From positions 186,001 to 250,000 of the forward strand of contig CAVRBT010000010.1 of assembly GCA_963719275.1 (NCBI GenBank): a DNA stretch of 64,000 bases. The letters are read 5' to 3'. Below the pieces are notes generated by a model that saw only the letters and a program-made list of their open reading frames with translations, did no database searches and was not told the DNA's origin. The position numbers and the translations under genes were made by a program. Origin of the DNA: AC-32 sp963719275 (GTDB taxonomy: Bacteria; Actinomycetota; Thermoleophilia; Gaiellales; Gaiellaceae). Each line of letters begins with the position of its first letter. Position 1 is the stretch's first letter. This document shows positions 25,480 to 33,413 of the stretch, piece by piece.

Positions 25480-26808
25480 GTGCTCGTCGTCGGCGCAGCC
25501 GTGCTCGTGTTGGTGCTCGCGCACCCGGCGGTCGACGAGAGCTGGGAGAACCATCCGGCGCACTTCTGGCTGGTGTTCACCGCGGCGGCGATCAACGTCG
25601 CGCTCGGCTACGCGGTCGGCGTGGCGGCGCGGCGGCGTCGCGACGCGCGGCTGTTCCTGGTCTCGCTCGCCTTCGTTTCCGCCGCGGGCTTCCTCGGGCT
25701 GCACGCGCTCGCGACGCCCGGGGTGCTGATCGGCAAGAACGCGGGCTTCGAGCTCGCAACGCCGGTCGGGCTCGTGGTCGCGGGCGTCTTCGCCGCGGCC
25801 TCGGGGCTGCCGCTGCGGCCGCGCGAAGCCGAGCGCGTCCTGGGCTGGGCCTGGCTCCTCACCGGCGGCCTCTTCCTGCTGATGGCCGTCTGGGCGGTGG
25901 TCTCGCTCGCCGAGGTCCAGCCGCTCTCCGGCGAGCTTGGAACCGAGCAGCTGGACGGCTGGCAGATCACGCTGGCCGCGATCGGCGTCGTCCTCTACGC
26001 GGTCGCCGCGATCGGCTACTACCGCCTCTACCGCCGCCGGCGCGAGCCGTTCCTGCTGGTCGTCGCCCTCGCGTTCGCGCTGCTCGCCGAGGCGATGCTC
26101 GTGATCGCCTGGGCCCGCAACTGGCGCGTCTCGTGGTGGGAATGGCATCTGCTGATGCTGGTCGCCTTCGTCGCGATCGCGATCAGCGCCCGCACCGAGT
26201 GGCACGAGGAGCGCTTCGCCCCGCTCTACCTCGATGAGACGCTGGCCGGCACGCGCGAGGTCAGCGTGCTCTTCGCCGACCTCGCGGGCTTCACGTCGTT
26301 TGCGGAGCAGACCTCGCCGGCGGGGGTGGCGGCGATGCTGAACGGCTACTACGGGCGCCTGGTGCCGCTACTCGAGGCGGAAGGCGGCGTCGTGCACCAG
26401 ATCATCGGCGACGCGGTCATGGTGATCTTCAACCAGAACGGCGACCAGCCCGACCACGCGGTTCGGGCGGCGCGCACGGCGCTCGCGTTCCAGGACGCGG
26501 CAACCGAGGTCGCCGAGCGGCACCCCGGCTGGCCGCGCTTCCGCACCGGCCTGAACAGCGGCGAGGTGCTGGCCGGCCTCGTCGGTGGCCCGAGCGGCCA
26601 CCGCAAGCACGGCGTCGTCGGAGACACCGTCAACCTTGCGGCGCGGCTGGAGTCGATCGCGCCGGTCGGCGGGGTCGTGATCGGAGCGGAGACGGCCACC
26701 GCGCTTCCGCCTGGAGCCGTCATCGAGCGCCTGCCGCCGTTGGAAGTGAAGGGGAAGGACCAGTCGGTGGAGGCGTACGTGCTTCACGGGCTCTGGCCGG
26801 ACGCGTGA
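25480..26808 (+). CDS. Membrane-bound class III adenylate/guanylate cyclase
   Basis: About 440 aa. The N-terminal half has six or seven membrane helices. The C-terminal half is a class III cyclase domain: VSVLFADLAGFTSFAE with the first metal Asp, IIGDAVMVIF with the second, and GVVGDTVNLAARLESIA with the transition-state Asn/Arg. It makes cAMP or cGMP in response to a membrane signal. The start is uncertain: GTG 25480 lies inside the first helix and no good upstream ATG exists, so a weak start nearer 25445 is possible. Closely follows the dehydrogenase gene. Confidence 0.82.
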   Translation: MLVVGAAVLVLVLAHPAVDESWENHPAHFWLVFTAAAINVALGYAVGVAARRRRDARLFLVSLAFVSAAGFLGLHALATPGVLIGKNAGFELATPVGLVVAGVFAAASGLPLRPREAERVLGWAWLLTGGLFLLMAVWAVVSLAEVQPLSGELGTEQLDGWQITLAAIGVVLYAVAAIGYYRLYRRRREPFLLVVALAFALLAEAMLVIAWARNWRVSWWEWHLLMLVAFVAIAISARTEWHEERFAPLYLDETLAGTREVSVLFADLAGFTSFAEQTSPAGVAAMLNGYYGRLVPLLEAEGGVVHQIIGDAVMVIFNQNGDQPDHAVRAARTALAFQDAATEVAERHPGWPRFRTGLNSGEVLAGLVGGPSGHRKHGVVGDTVNLAARLESIAPVGGVVIGAETATALPPGAVIERLPPLEVKGKDQSVEAYVLHGLWPDA

Positions 26809-27107
26809 TGCAGCTCGAGTTACGGCACCTGCGCTATTTCCTCGCGGTCGCCGAAGAGTCCCACCCAGGCGATGGCAACTGGGCGCTGTGGACGATGCGC
26901 GGAGACGGCAGCGGCCGGCGCCCACGGCGACTACCCCGCCGCCTGGTGTCCTGACGGCTCGCGGCTTCTCTACAGCGCGGAGACGCGGGGCGATCACGAG
27001 CTGTTCGTGATGAACGCGGACGGGTCTGGCAAACGGCGCGTTACCCGCTGGCGCGGGCCCAGGCAGCCCGAACGCGTGGCTCCCGGACGGGCGAATCGTG
27101 TTCGCGC
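26808..27107 (+). pseudogene. Chimeric relic: LysR N-terminus joined to a TolB-type propeller fragment
   Basis: A 48-codon frame starts at ATG 26808 (overlapping the cyclase stop). Its first 19 residues (MQLELRHLRYFLAVAEESH) are the start of a LysR-type regulator. It then switches to GDGNWALWTMRGDGSG, a TolB/WD40-like blade, and ends at 26954. The propeller continues in another frame (HGDYPAAWCPDGSRLLYS, DHELFVMNADGSGKRRVT) up to about 27100. So a deletion joined two genes and later frameshifts broke the second. No function expected. Confidence 0.65.
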
Positions 27108-27108
27108 A

Positions 27109-27261
27109 CTAGCGCGCCTCGCGGAGCTTGCGCTCGACCTCCTCGCGTGTTGTGCGGTCGGCCGAGAGCCGGCGCTCCAAGACCTCGCGCAGGCGCTCCT
27201 CGTTACGCCTCCATTCCGCCCATTGCTCAGGTGGCGTCTTCCGGCGCCCACTCTTCGCCAT
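27109..27261 (-). CDS. Small highly charged helical protein (50 aa)
   Basis: Starts at ATG 27261 with a strong ribosome binding site (GGAAGGAG, spacing about 6-7 nt) and ends at TAG 27109. The product (MAKSGRRKTPPEQWAEWRRN..., ending REEVERKLREAR) is Arg/Glu-rich and predicted fully helical or coiled-coil. It overlaps the end of the small gene 27227-27373 by 35 nt in another frame, on the same strand. I recognise no family. The good start signal argues for a real gene. Confidence 0.5.
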   Translation of the reverse strand: MAKSGRRKTPPEQWAEWRRNEERLREVLERRLSADRTTREEVERKLREAR

Positions 27262-27373
27262 CGTCGTCTCCTTCCAGCAGCCGGATGATTCGGCTCAGCT
27301 TCAGGTTGATGTCCTGAATCGCAAAGAGCGTAGCGGTCAGTTCCTCGCGCGACAGCAGGGGCTCCGCCTGCAT
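27227..27373 (-). CDS. Small acidic protein (48 aa)
   Basis: ATG 27373 to TGA 27227. The product (MQAEPLLSREELTATLFAIQ..., ending GEEWAPEDAT) is acidic with a central amphipathic helix (FAIQDINLKLSRIIRLLEG). Its 3' end overlaps the start of the basic 50-aa gene, so translation is probably coupled. An acidic/basic overlapping pair has the size and layout of toxin-antitoxin or paired regulatory proteins, but neither shows a known toxin motif. No clear ribosome binding site. Confidence 0.45.
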   Translation of the reverse strand: MQAEPLLSREELTATLFAIQDINLKLSRIIRLLEGDDDGEEWAPEDAT

Positions 27374-28099
27374 CGCTTGAGCTTGTCTGCGTCATGCGCT
27401 CGCCGCAAGACGCTCTTCGAGCCGTGCCCCGCGGGCGGCAGCACGACGGCTCGTACCGCCGCGGCGAGCCGTGCAGTGCGGGCTACCGACAGGCGCCCAG
27501 CTGGAAGCTCGACGACGAAGGCGGTCGTGCCGGGAAAGGTCGCGTTCGACCAGCCGGTCGCCGTGCCCGGGTAGGGCGAGAGGTAGCAGGCGGCGCAAGC
27601 CCGCGAGGCGCGCGAAGCGGTGCTGCAGGCCGAGGTTTCCCCGCGTGAGGACGACCATGTTCAGGTGCTGGTGGAACCAGATCGTCACGGCGGGCCGCAC
27701 ATGCCTGATCAGGCGCATCAGCGCGCGCGTCTCCGGCTCGGACGCCGGCCGCGGTCCCGAGTAGTACGCGCCGCGGAGGCGCCGCCAGCGGTGCGGGAAA
27801 TTCCGGTTCAGGTCGACGCGGTGCGCGTTGCGACGCTTGCCTGCCGCGTGGCCGTCGGGGTTCGCGTCGGGGACGAGCCAGAGGTCGACGCCGTCGAGCG
27901 GGCTGAGTCTTCGCAGCCGGTTGATCACCGCGACCCCGGCGCACTCGTTTCCGTGCAGACAGCCGACGACCAGCACCTTCCGCGCGGCCGCAGAGTCGCC
28001 GAGCTCGTAGGCGACGATCCGGCGGCCTTGCACCGAGTGGCCGACGAGATGCGCCGTTGCCGCAACCGCGGCAACGGCGAGGAGGGCGAGCAGCCGCAT
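27338..28099 (-). pseudogene. M14-family zinc carboxypeptidase, C-terminus frameshifted
   Basis: An exported peptidase of the gamma-glutamyl / peptidoglycan-amidase-like M14 group. Signal peptide about 1-16; zinc ligands in CLHGNECAG (His, Glu) and IWFHQHLN (His); substrate-binding DLNRNFP. After RLAGLRR (near 27585) the frame goes wrong and runs to 27392 as Arg-rich sequence. Shifting by one base gives YLSPYPGTATGWSNATFPGTTAFVVELP, the expected C-terminus with the catalytic Glu, and runs to 27338. One indel therefore separates the active site: inactivation or a sequencing error. Confidence 0.78.
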
Positions 28100-28122
28100 C
28101 AGCGCGTATCCTCACGCCTCGC

Positions 28123-28995
28123 TTGACGCTTGTGGGTCTCCTCCGTTTCGTCCTCTCAGCCGTGCTGCTCGTGGCCGCGGCCGGGAAGGCGCGTGCCGGC
28201 GCCTCGGCGCGGGACGCGCTGCGCTCGTACGGGCTCAATAACGCGCGCTTGCGCGCCGTCGCCTGGGGCGCGGCGATCGCAGCCGAGGTGGGGCTCGCGG
28301 TTGCCGTCGCGATCGACGTCGACGCCGCGTTTGCCGCCGCCGCGCTGATGTTCGCGTTCGCGCTCGCGCAGGTCGTCGCGATCGCGCGCGGCCGGGCGGG
28401 CGCGCCGTGCGGCTGTTTCGGGAGTCGCTCGCGGCTCGGCTGGGGAAGCGTGATGCGAACCGGGCTGCTCGCGTCCGCCTTCCTCGCCCTGCCCTTCCTC
28501 CCCGACGGGGAGCCGTCGACAGAGACGTGGCTCGGGATCGGCCTCGGGGTCGCGCTGGTCGGGGTCGCGGCGCTCGCCGTCGCGCTGCTCGCGCTGGCGC
28601 GCGAGCTCGGCGAGCTGCGCCTGGCGGTCGCCCCGCAGGCGGCGCTCTCGATCGACCACGAGGGCCCGGAGCTCGGCGGCCGCGTCGGCCTGATCGACCG
28701 TTTCGAACGTGATCCTCGAAGCCGTAGGCTTGTCGCAGCGTTCACCTCGCCGAATTGCTCGCTGTGCGCGGCGCTCGAGCCGTCCCTCCGGCTCCTCGCG
28801 AACGACCCGGGAGTCGAGCTCCGGCTCTTCGACGAGGAGGCCGACGCCGACACGTGGGCCGCGCTTGCCGTCCCGGGCAGCCCGTACGCCGTCGTGCTCG
28901 CGCCGGACGGCGAGGTGCTCGCCAAGGGGACGTTCAACTCCCTCTACCAGCTCGAGAGCCTCCTGGCCTACGCAACCCGGCCGGTCCGTGCTTAG
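28123..28995 (+). CDS. MauE-type membrane protein fused to a thioredoxin-like domain
   Basis: About 290 aa. The N-terminal half is a four-helix DoxX/MauE domain with the signature GAPCGCFGSRSRLGWGSVMRTG (about 95-117). The C-terminal half is a thioredoxin-like domain with a SPNCSLC redox motif (about 209-215). In methylamine-utilisation clusters MauE and MauD are separate proteins that help the disulphide-rich light chain fold; here both are in one chain. Start TTG 28123 or GTG 28132, 23-32 nt from the divergent carboxypeptidase. It overlaps the next gene by 8 nt, which encodes a light-chain-like protein, so it is probably its disulphide helper. Confidence 0.85.
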   Translation: MTLVGLLRFVLSAVLLVAAAGKARAGASARDALRSYGLNNARLRAVAWGAAIAAEVGLAVAVAIDVDAAFAAAALMFAFALAQVVAIARGRAGAPCGCFGSRSRLGWGSVMRTGLLASAFLALPFLPDGEPSTETWLGIGLGVALVGVAALAVALLALARELGELRLAVAPQAALSIDHEGPELGGRVGLIDRFERDPRSRRLVAAFTSPNCSLCAALEPSLRLLANDPGVELRLFDEEADADTWAALAVPGSPYAVVLAPDGEVLAKGTFNSLYQLESLLAYATRPVRA

Positions 28996-29545
28996 CGAGA
29001 GCATCGCCGGCGCGAGCTCCCGCCGCGGCTTTCTCGCGCGGACCGGGCGGCTGCTCGTGGCCGTCGCAGGCGGCGGGTTCGTCCTCGAGGCCCTGCGGGC
29101 CCAGAAGGCCGAGGCCTTCCATTTCTGCGGCCACATCTACACGACCGGCTCGTGCCCGCACCCGGTCGGGCTTCCGCGAATCGACGCGAAGGGCTTTCCT
29201 CTACGGGCCGGCGACGGCAAGCCGGTGGACGACCTCGGCCGTCCCGTCGACAAGCTCGGCCGCCCGGTCGACGCGAAGAGCGCGCTGCTCCGCGACCCCG
29301 ACGGCAACCCGCTGCCGCCCGCGCCGCGCACACGCGTCTGCACGGGCGCCGGCCGCGAGTTCCGCTTCCGCGGCCAGATCGACGGCGCCTGGTACCGCTG
29401 CTGCGGCGGCCGCATCCGCAAGCTCGTCGACTGCTGCGGCTACGTGCGCAACCGGATCAACGGCGACGCCGCGCTGACCGGCTACTGCTACAGCGGCCGC
29501 CGCGTGTTCTGCGTCATGTACTACGACACGAAGATCAAGTGCTGA
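28988..29545 (+). CDS. Tat-exported Cys-rich protein, methylamine dehydrogenase light-chain-like
   Basis: A 185-aa protein with a twin-arginine signal (SSRRGFLARTGRLLVAVAGG). The mature part has ten cysteines: FCGH, GSCP, RVCTG, RCCGG, DCCGY, GYCYS, VFCVM and the C-terminal KIKC. The DCCGY...GYCY region resembles the disulphide core of MauA, the TTQ-bearing light chain. However, only one Trp (DGAWYRCC) is present, so a two-Trp TTQ cofactor cannot form. A proline/aspartate repeat region (PVDDLGRPVDKLGRPVD) separates the two Cys clusters. GTG 28988 overlaps the MauE-thioredoxin stop. It is probably periplasmic or cell-surface, with up to five disulphides. Confidence 0.85.
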   Translation: MLSESIAGASSRRGFLARTGRLLVAVAGGGFVLEALRAQKAEAFHFCGHIYTTGSCPHPVGLPRIDAKGFPLRAGDGKPVDDLGRPVDKLGRPVDAKSALLRDPDGNPLPPAPRTRVCTGAGREFRFRGQIDGAWYRCCGGRIRKLVDCCGYVRNRINGDAALTGYCYSGRRVFCVMYYDTKIKC

Positions 29546-30963
29546 CCGCGGCGCTCGCGCTCACCGGGCTGCTGGTCGGGCTGGCCGGCGCCTGGTCGCC
29601 CTGAAGCCTCTCCATGGTCGGCACCGTGAGTGCCGCACGCCATCGCGGGAGAGCAGGAGCGGCGTTCGCGGCGGGGCTCGCGCTCGGCGCCGCGGCAGTC
29701 TTCACGACGCTCGCCGCCCTCGGCGCCGCGGTCGGCGGGCGCTTCGTGCTGGTCGTTGCGGTCGCGATCGGCGCGGCGGCGGTGGTAAGCGACGCGCTGG
29801 GACTGCGCGTGCGGCCGCAGATCCATCTGCAGGTGCCGGAACCGTGGCGGCGGAAGATGCCGCTCGAGCGGGCGCTCTTCCTCTACGGCCTGCTGCTCGG
29901 CACCGGCCTGACGACCTACGTTCCGGCGACGGCGGCCTGGGCGCTTCCGGTGCTCTGCCTCGCGCTCGGCAGCCTCGGCGCCGCGCTCGCGATCGCCGCG
30001 GGGTTCGCGGCCGGGCGCGCGCTGCCCGTCCTGGTGCTCGCGGCGCGCGGAGGCGAGACGGTGCTCGCCGAGCGGCCGCAAGGCCTGCGCCTGCTGCGCG
30101 TGCTGGCGGCGGCCGCCTTGCTGTGCGCCCTCGTCGCGGGGCGGGTCGAAGCGGCCGGGACGGTCGCGTCGCCCGGCGGCGACCCGAGCGCAGCCGGCAC
30201 CGATCTCGCGTGGCAGCAGCCTGGGGTCGGCGGCTTTCTGCGTCGCGACGGAGTGACAGCGCCGCTTCCCGGCGACAGCCCCGCCGTCGGGGCGACGTTC
30301 GTCGCCTGGCACAAGGGCCCGCTCGTCACGCTCGCCGACCGCACGACGCTCGCGCCGGTGCTCGAGGATTCGATCCCGAGCGTCAAGAAGCTCGCCGTCT
30401 CCCGGAGCTGGCTCGCCTACCGCACGCCGACGGAGATCCACGTCCGCCCCGTGAGCGAGACCGGCCCTGGGACGACGGTCGTCAAGGTCACCCAACCGGC
30501 CACGCTCGGCCGGCCGACGCTCGGCGTCGACCTCGTCGCCTTCCACCGCGCGAACCGCGACTCGAGCTGGATCACGGCCGTCAACGTCGTCTCGGGACGG
30601 CGCCTGACGCTCCGCTTCTCGCGTGACGACCAGCTCCTCAACCCGTCGCTGCTCGGCGGCCAGCTCCTCTACGTCCGCTCCACACGCTGCTCTCAGCAGC
30701 TCGTGCTCGGCCGTGCGCGCGGCGGACGCGACCGCGTGCTCTACGAGATGGGCCCGCTCGCCGGGCAGGATGCGGGCCACGAGCGCCACCACACGCGCCA
30801 GGGCGAGCACCTCCCGTGCCCGTACCGCCCGCGGCCGACGACGAAGATGCTCTGGACGACCGCACTCTCGCCCGCGACGGCCTACGTGACCGTGCTGAAG
30901 CCCGCGCCGGGAGGCCGCACCGTTCCGACGCTGCTGGCGATCTCTCGCGCCAGGCCGCGCTAG
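29539..30963 (+). CDS. CcdA/DsbD-like membrane protein with propeller-like C-terminus; in-frame TGA near the start
   Basis: The frame starts at GTG 29539 (overlapping the light-chain stop), runs 21 codons of membrane helix (LTAALALTGLLVGLAGAWSP), meets TGA at 29602-29604 and continues open in the same frame to 30963. ATG 29614, two codons beyond the intervening Ser-Leu-Ser, could restart it (449 aa). The next 170 residues are membrane helices; the remainder looks like the propeller blades of the 34-37 kb proteins. I recall relatives having Cys where the TGA stands (WSPCG). The TGA may be a nonsense mutation, a start further on, or recoding. The operon position suggests a redox or maturation partner. 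Confidence 0.7.
29602..29635 (+). promoter_or_regulatory. In-frame TGA followed by a short perfect hairpin
   Basis: TGA 29602-29604 is followed 14 nt later by CGGCAC (29619-29624), loop CGTGA, GTGCCG (29630-29635); a lower stem TGG/CCA (29615-29617/29640-29642) may extend it. Bacterial selenocysteine insertion elements are hairpins placed this close to the UGA, with a G among the first loop bases. The match is loose and such hairpins are common in GC-rich DNA. Confidence 0.3.
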
Positions 30964-30998
30964 GCTGAGTGCTTGGCCGAGGGGTCGGGGAGGGAACC

Positions 30999-32003
30999 AT
31001 GGATCGGATCTACGTGCAGACCAACGGCGCAGAACGGAACGAGGTCATCGCCTTCGAGCGGGACCGCGACGGGAAGCTCACGCAGCTCGGGCACTTCGAG
31101 ACCGGCGGGCGGGGCTCAGGCGTGCCGCACCTCGCGTCGCAGGGCTCGCTCGCGCTCGACGGCGACCGCCTGCTGGTGACGAACGCTGGCAGCGACGAGC
31201 TGTCGCTCTTGCGCGTCACCGCCGAGGGGCTCGAGCTGGCGGCCCGCGCGCCGAGCGGCGGGTCGGCGCCGACAAGCGTCGCCGTTCACGGCGACCTCGC
31301 GTTCGCGCTGAACAACGGCTCGCCGGGCATCGCCGGCTTCTCGCTCGCCGGCGACTCGCTGGCGGCCATCGACGGCTCCGAGCGCGCCCTCGCGGCGAGC
31401 TCCGACCCCGCGCAGATCGCCTTCAGCCCCGACGGCCGCACGCTGGTCGTGACCGAGCGCGGCACGAACACGATCAGCACCTTCACCGTCGGCGAGCAGG
31501 GCGTTGCCGAGGGCCCGGAGACGATCGCATCCTCCGGCGCGACGCCGTATGGCTTCGGCTTCGCGGGCAACGCGGTCGTCGTCGCGGAAGCGTTCGGCGG
31601 AGAGACCGGCGCCGCGTCAGCCTCGTCGTACTCGCTCAGCGGCGGACAGTTGCAGCCGGTCAGCGCGTCCATCGGCGACACGCGCAGCGAGGTCTGCTGG
31701 GCGGCGGTGACGAGGGACGGCCGCTTCGTCTACGTGACGAACTTCGGCGACGGCACGATCTCCAGCTACGCAGTCCGCGACGACGGCAGCATCGCGCTCG
31801 CCGACGCCGTGGCCGCCTCCACCCGGCTCGGCGAGAAGGGCGTTCGCGACGAGGCGATCACCGGCGACGGTCGCTTTCTCTACGCGCTCGACGCGGACGC
31901 CCAGCGGATCTTCGGCTGGTCGGTCGGCGCCAACGGCTCGCTCTCCCCGGTCGGCGACGCGGACGGCCTGCCGGAGACGGTCGCCGGACTCGCGGCCAGC
32001 TGA
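30999..32003 (+). CDS. Lactonase-like seven-bladed beta-propeller protein
   Basis: A 334-aa protein of the 6-phosphogluconolactonase / YVTN propeller type: repeated blades such as IAFSPDGRTLVVTERGTN, VTRDGRFVYVTNFGDG and ITGDGRFLYALDADAQ. There is no signal peptide, so it is cytoplasmic. ATG 30999 follows GGGGAGGGAACC. Its stop overlaps the next start (TGATG). The family includes lactonases and proteins of unknown activity; its place before a molybdopterin oxidoreductase gives no direct clue. Propellers are also the fold of the methylamine dehydrogenase heavy chain, which is worth noting given the genes just upstream. Confidence 0.83.
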   Translation: MDRIYVQTNGAERNEVIAFERDRDGKLTQLGHFETGGRGSGVPHLASQGSLALDGDRLLVTNAGSDELSLLRVTAEGLELAARAPSGGSAPTSVAVHGDLAFALNNGSPGIAGFSLAGDSLAAIDGSERALAASSDPAQIAFSPDGRTLVVTERGTNTISTFTVGEQGVAEGPETIASSGATPYGFGFAGNAVVVAEAFGGETGAASASSYSLSGGQLQPVSASIGDTRSEVCWAAVTRDGRFVYVTNFGDGTISSYAVRDDGSIALADAVAASTRLGEKGVRDEAITGDGRFLYALDADAQRIFGWSVGANGSLSPVGDADGLPETVAGLAAS

Positions 32004-32602
32004 TGCCCATCATCTCGCGCGGATTTCGGGGGCGGCGCCAGGAAGGCCCGCCCGACCGTGTCCCGCCCGGCCAGTACCTGACCGACGACTTCCCGGTGCT
32101 CTCGGCAGGCCCGACGCCGCACACTTCGCTCGAGGCGTGGACGTTCACGATCGAGGGCGGTGCGGAGCCGGTGCGCTGGACGTGGGAGGAGCTCCGGGCG
32201 CTGCCGAGCGAGGAGGTCACGGTCGACATCCACTGCGTCACGAAGTGGTCGAAGCTCGACACCGCGTGGCAGGGCGTCGCGGTGGACACGCTCCTGGACA
32301 TGGTCGAGCACGAGAAGGAGTACGCGCTCGCCTACTGCGACGGCGGCTACACGACGAACCTCCCGATCGAAGACCTCACCGACGGCAAGGCCTGGGTCGC
32401 ATACGCCTACGATGGCGAGCCGCTCGAGCCGGAGCACGGCGGGCCTGCGCGGCTGCTGGTGCCGCACCTCTACTTCTGGAAGAGCGCGAAGTGGGTGCGC
32501 GGGCTGCAGCTCCTCGACGAGGACGAGCCCGGCTTCTGGGAGCAGAACGGGTATCACATCAGAGGCGATCCGTGGCTGGAGCAGCGATATTGGGGCGACT
32601 AG
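32003..32602 (+). CDS. Sulfite-oxidase-type molybdopterin-dependent oxidoreductase
   Basis: A 199-aa protein with only the molybdopterin-binding domain. The cofactor-ligating Cys is in DIHCVTKWSKLDTAWQGV (about residue 75), and GPARLLVPHLYFWKSAKWVRGLQL near the C-terminus is the expected pterin-pocket segment. It lacks the dimerisation domain of full sulfite oxidases and has no Tat signal, so it acts in the cytoplasm, probably with electrons from the reductase encoded just downstream. ATG 32003 overlaps the stop of the lactonase-like gene. Substrate is unknown; sulfoxides, sulfite or nitrate are conceivable. Confidence 0.88.
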   Translation: MPIISRGFRGRRQEGPPDRVPPGQYLTDDFPVLSAGPTPHTSLEAWTFTIEGGAEPVRWTWEELRALPSEEVTVDIHCVTKWSKLDTAWQGVAVDTLLDMVEHEKEYALAYCDGGYTTNLPIEDLTDGKAWVAYAYDGEPLEPEHGGPARLLVPHLYFWKSAKWVRGLQLLDEDEPGFWEQNGYHIRGDPWLEQRYWGD

Positions 32603-32710
32603 ACCAGCCGTGTCAGAAGAGCGCACGGGCAGAGCCCGCGCGCCCTCTCAACGGCACCGCAAGCGGTGCCTCGGGCGACCCGTGGCGGGAACAGCGGTAC
32701 TGGGGCGACT
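32564..32710 (+). repeat. Direct duplication of the molybdopterin gene's tail around a hairpin-bearing spacer
   Basis: The 37 nt at 32564-32600, encoding GDPWLEQRYWGD up to the stop, recur at 32674-32710 (32 of 37 identical) encoding GDPWREQRYWGD. The 73-nt spacer between them carries a perfect hairpin, GGCACCG-CAAG-CGGTGCC (32653-32670), and CGGGC-AGA-GCCCG. The second copy falls inside the start region of the reductase gene. Confidence 0.85.
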
Positions 32711-33413
32711 GACGTGGCTCGCGGCGACCGTGGCCGCGACCCGCGAGGAGACGACGCGCGTGCGCACGCTCGAGCTCGACGTAGGCGAGTGGGGCGGCCA
32801 CCGCGCGGGCCAGCACCTCGACGTGCGGCTGACAGCCGAGGACGGGTACGAGGCGCAGCGCTCGTACTCGATCGCCTCGGCGCCGGACGACCCGCTTGCC
32901 ATCACGGTCGAGCGGCTCGAGGACGGCGAGGTGTCGCCCTACCTCGTGGACGAGCTGCGCGAGGACGACGTGATCGAGGTGCGCGGCCCGATCGGCGGCT
33001 ACTTCGTCTGGGACGGCGACGAGCCCGAGCCGGTGCTGCTCATCGCCGGCGGCTCGGGGGTCGTGCCGTTGATGGCGATGGCGCGGCACCGGGCACGCGT
33101 CGGTTCGACGGCGCCGATGCGACTGCTCTACTCGTCGCGCACCTGGCAGGACGTGATCTACCGCAACGAGTTCGACACGCTCGGGATCGAGGTCGTGCAC
33201 ACGCTGACGCGCGAGCAGCCGCCGGGCTGGACCGGCTACGCACGGAGGATCGACGACGACCTGCTGCGGGAGGTCGCCTTCCCCGCGGCGGACGGGCCGC
33301 GGGTGTACGTCTGCGGCTCGACCCGGTTCGTCGACGCCGCTGCCGACGGCCTCGTCCGCCTCGCCTACGACCCGCGCTCGATTCGAACCGAGCGCTTCGG
33401 AGCGACCGGATGA
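32682..33413 (+). CDS. Ferredoxin-NADP reductase-type flavoprotein
   Basis: About 243 aa. FAD-binding motif RSYSIASAPDD (about 58-68), the GYF/GPIGGYFVW loop and the NAD(P)-binding motif VLLIAGGSGVVPLMAMARH, ending with VYVCGSTRFVDAA. It probably passes NAD(P)H electrons to the molybdopterin protein upstream. The start is disturbed: GTG 32682 lies inside the duplicated tail; GTG 32610 and GTG 32730 are alternatives, and 32730 best fits a normal N-terminus. Its stop overlaps the next ATG (ATGA). Confidence 0.88.
   Translation: MAGTAVLGRLTWLAATVAATREETTRVRTLELDVGEWGGHRAGQHLDVRLTAEDGYEAQRSYSIASAPDDPLAITVERLEDGEVSPYLVDELREDDVIEVRGPIGGYFVWDGDEPEPVLLIAGGSGVVPLMAMARHRARVGSTAPMRLLYSSRTWQDVIYRNEFDTLGIEVVHTLTREQPPGWTGYARRIDDDLLREVAFPAADGPRVYVCGSTRFVDAAADGLVRLAYDPRSIRTERFGATG

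Noticed and set aside
29602..29635. Firm call of a selenoprotein
   Set aside because: The hairpin is a weak match and no selenocysteine genes are visible in the window; kept only as a candidate.
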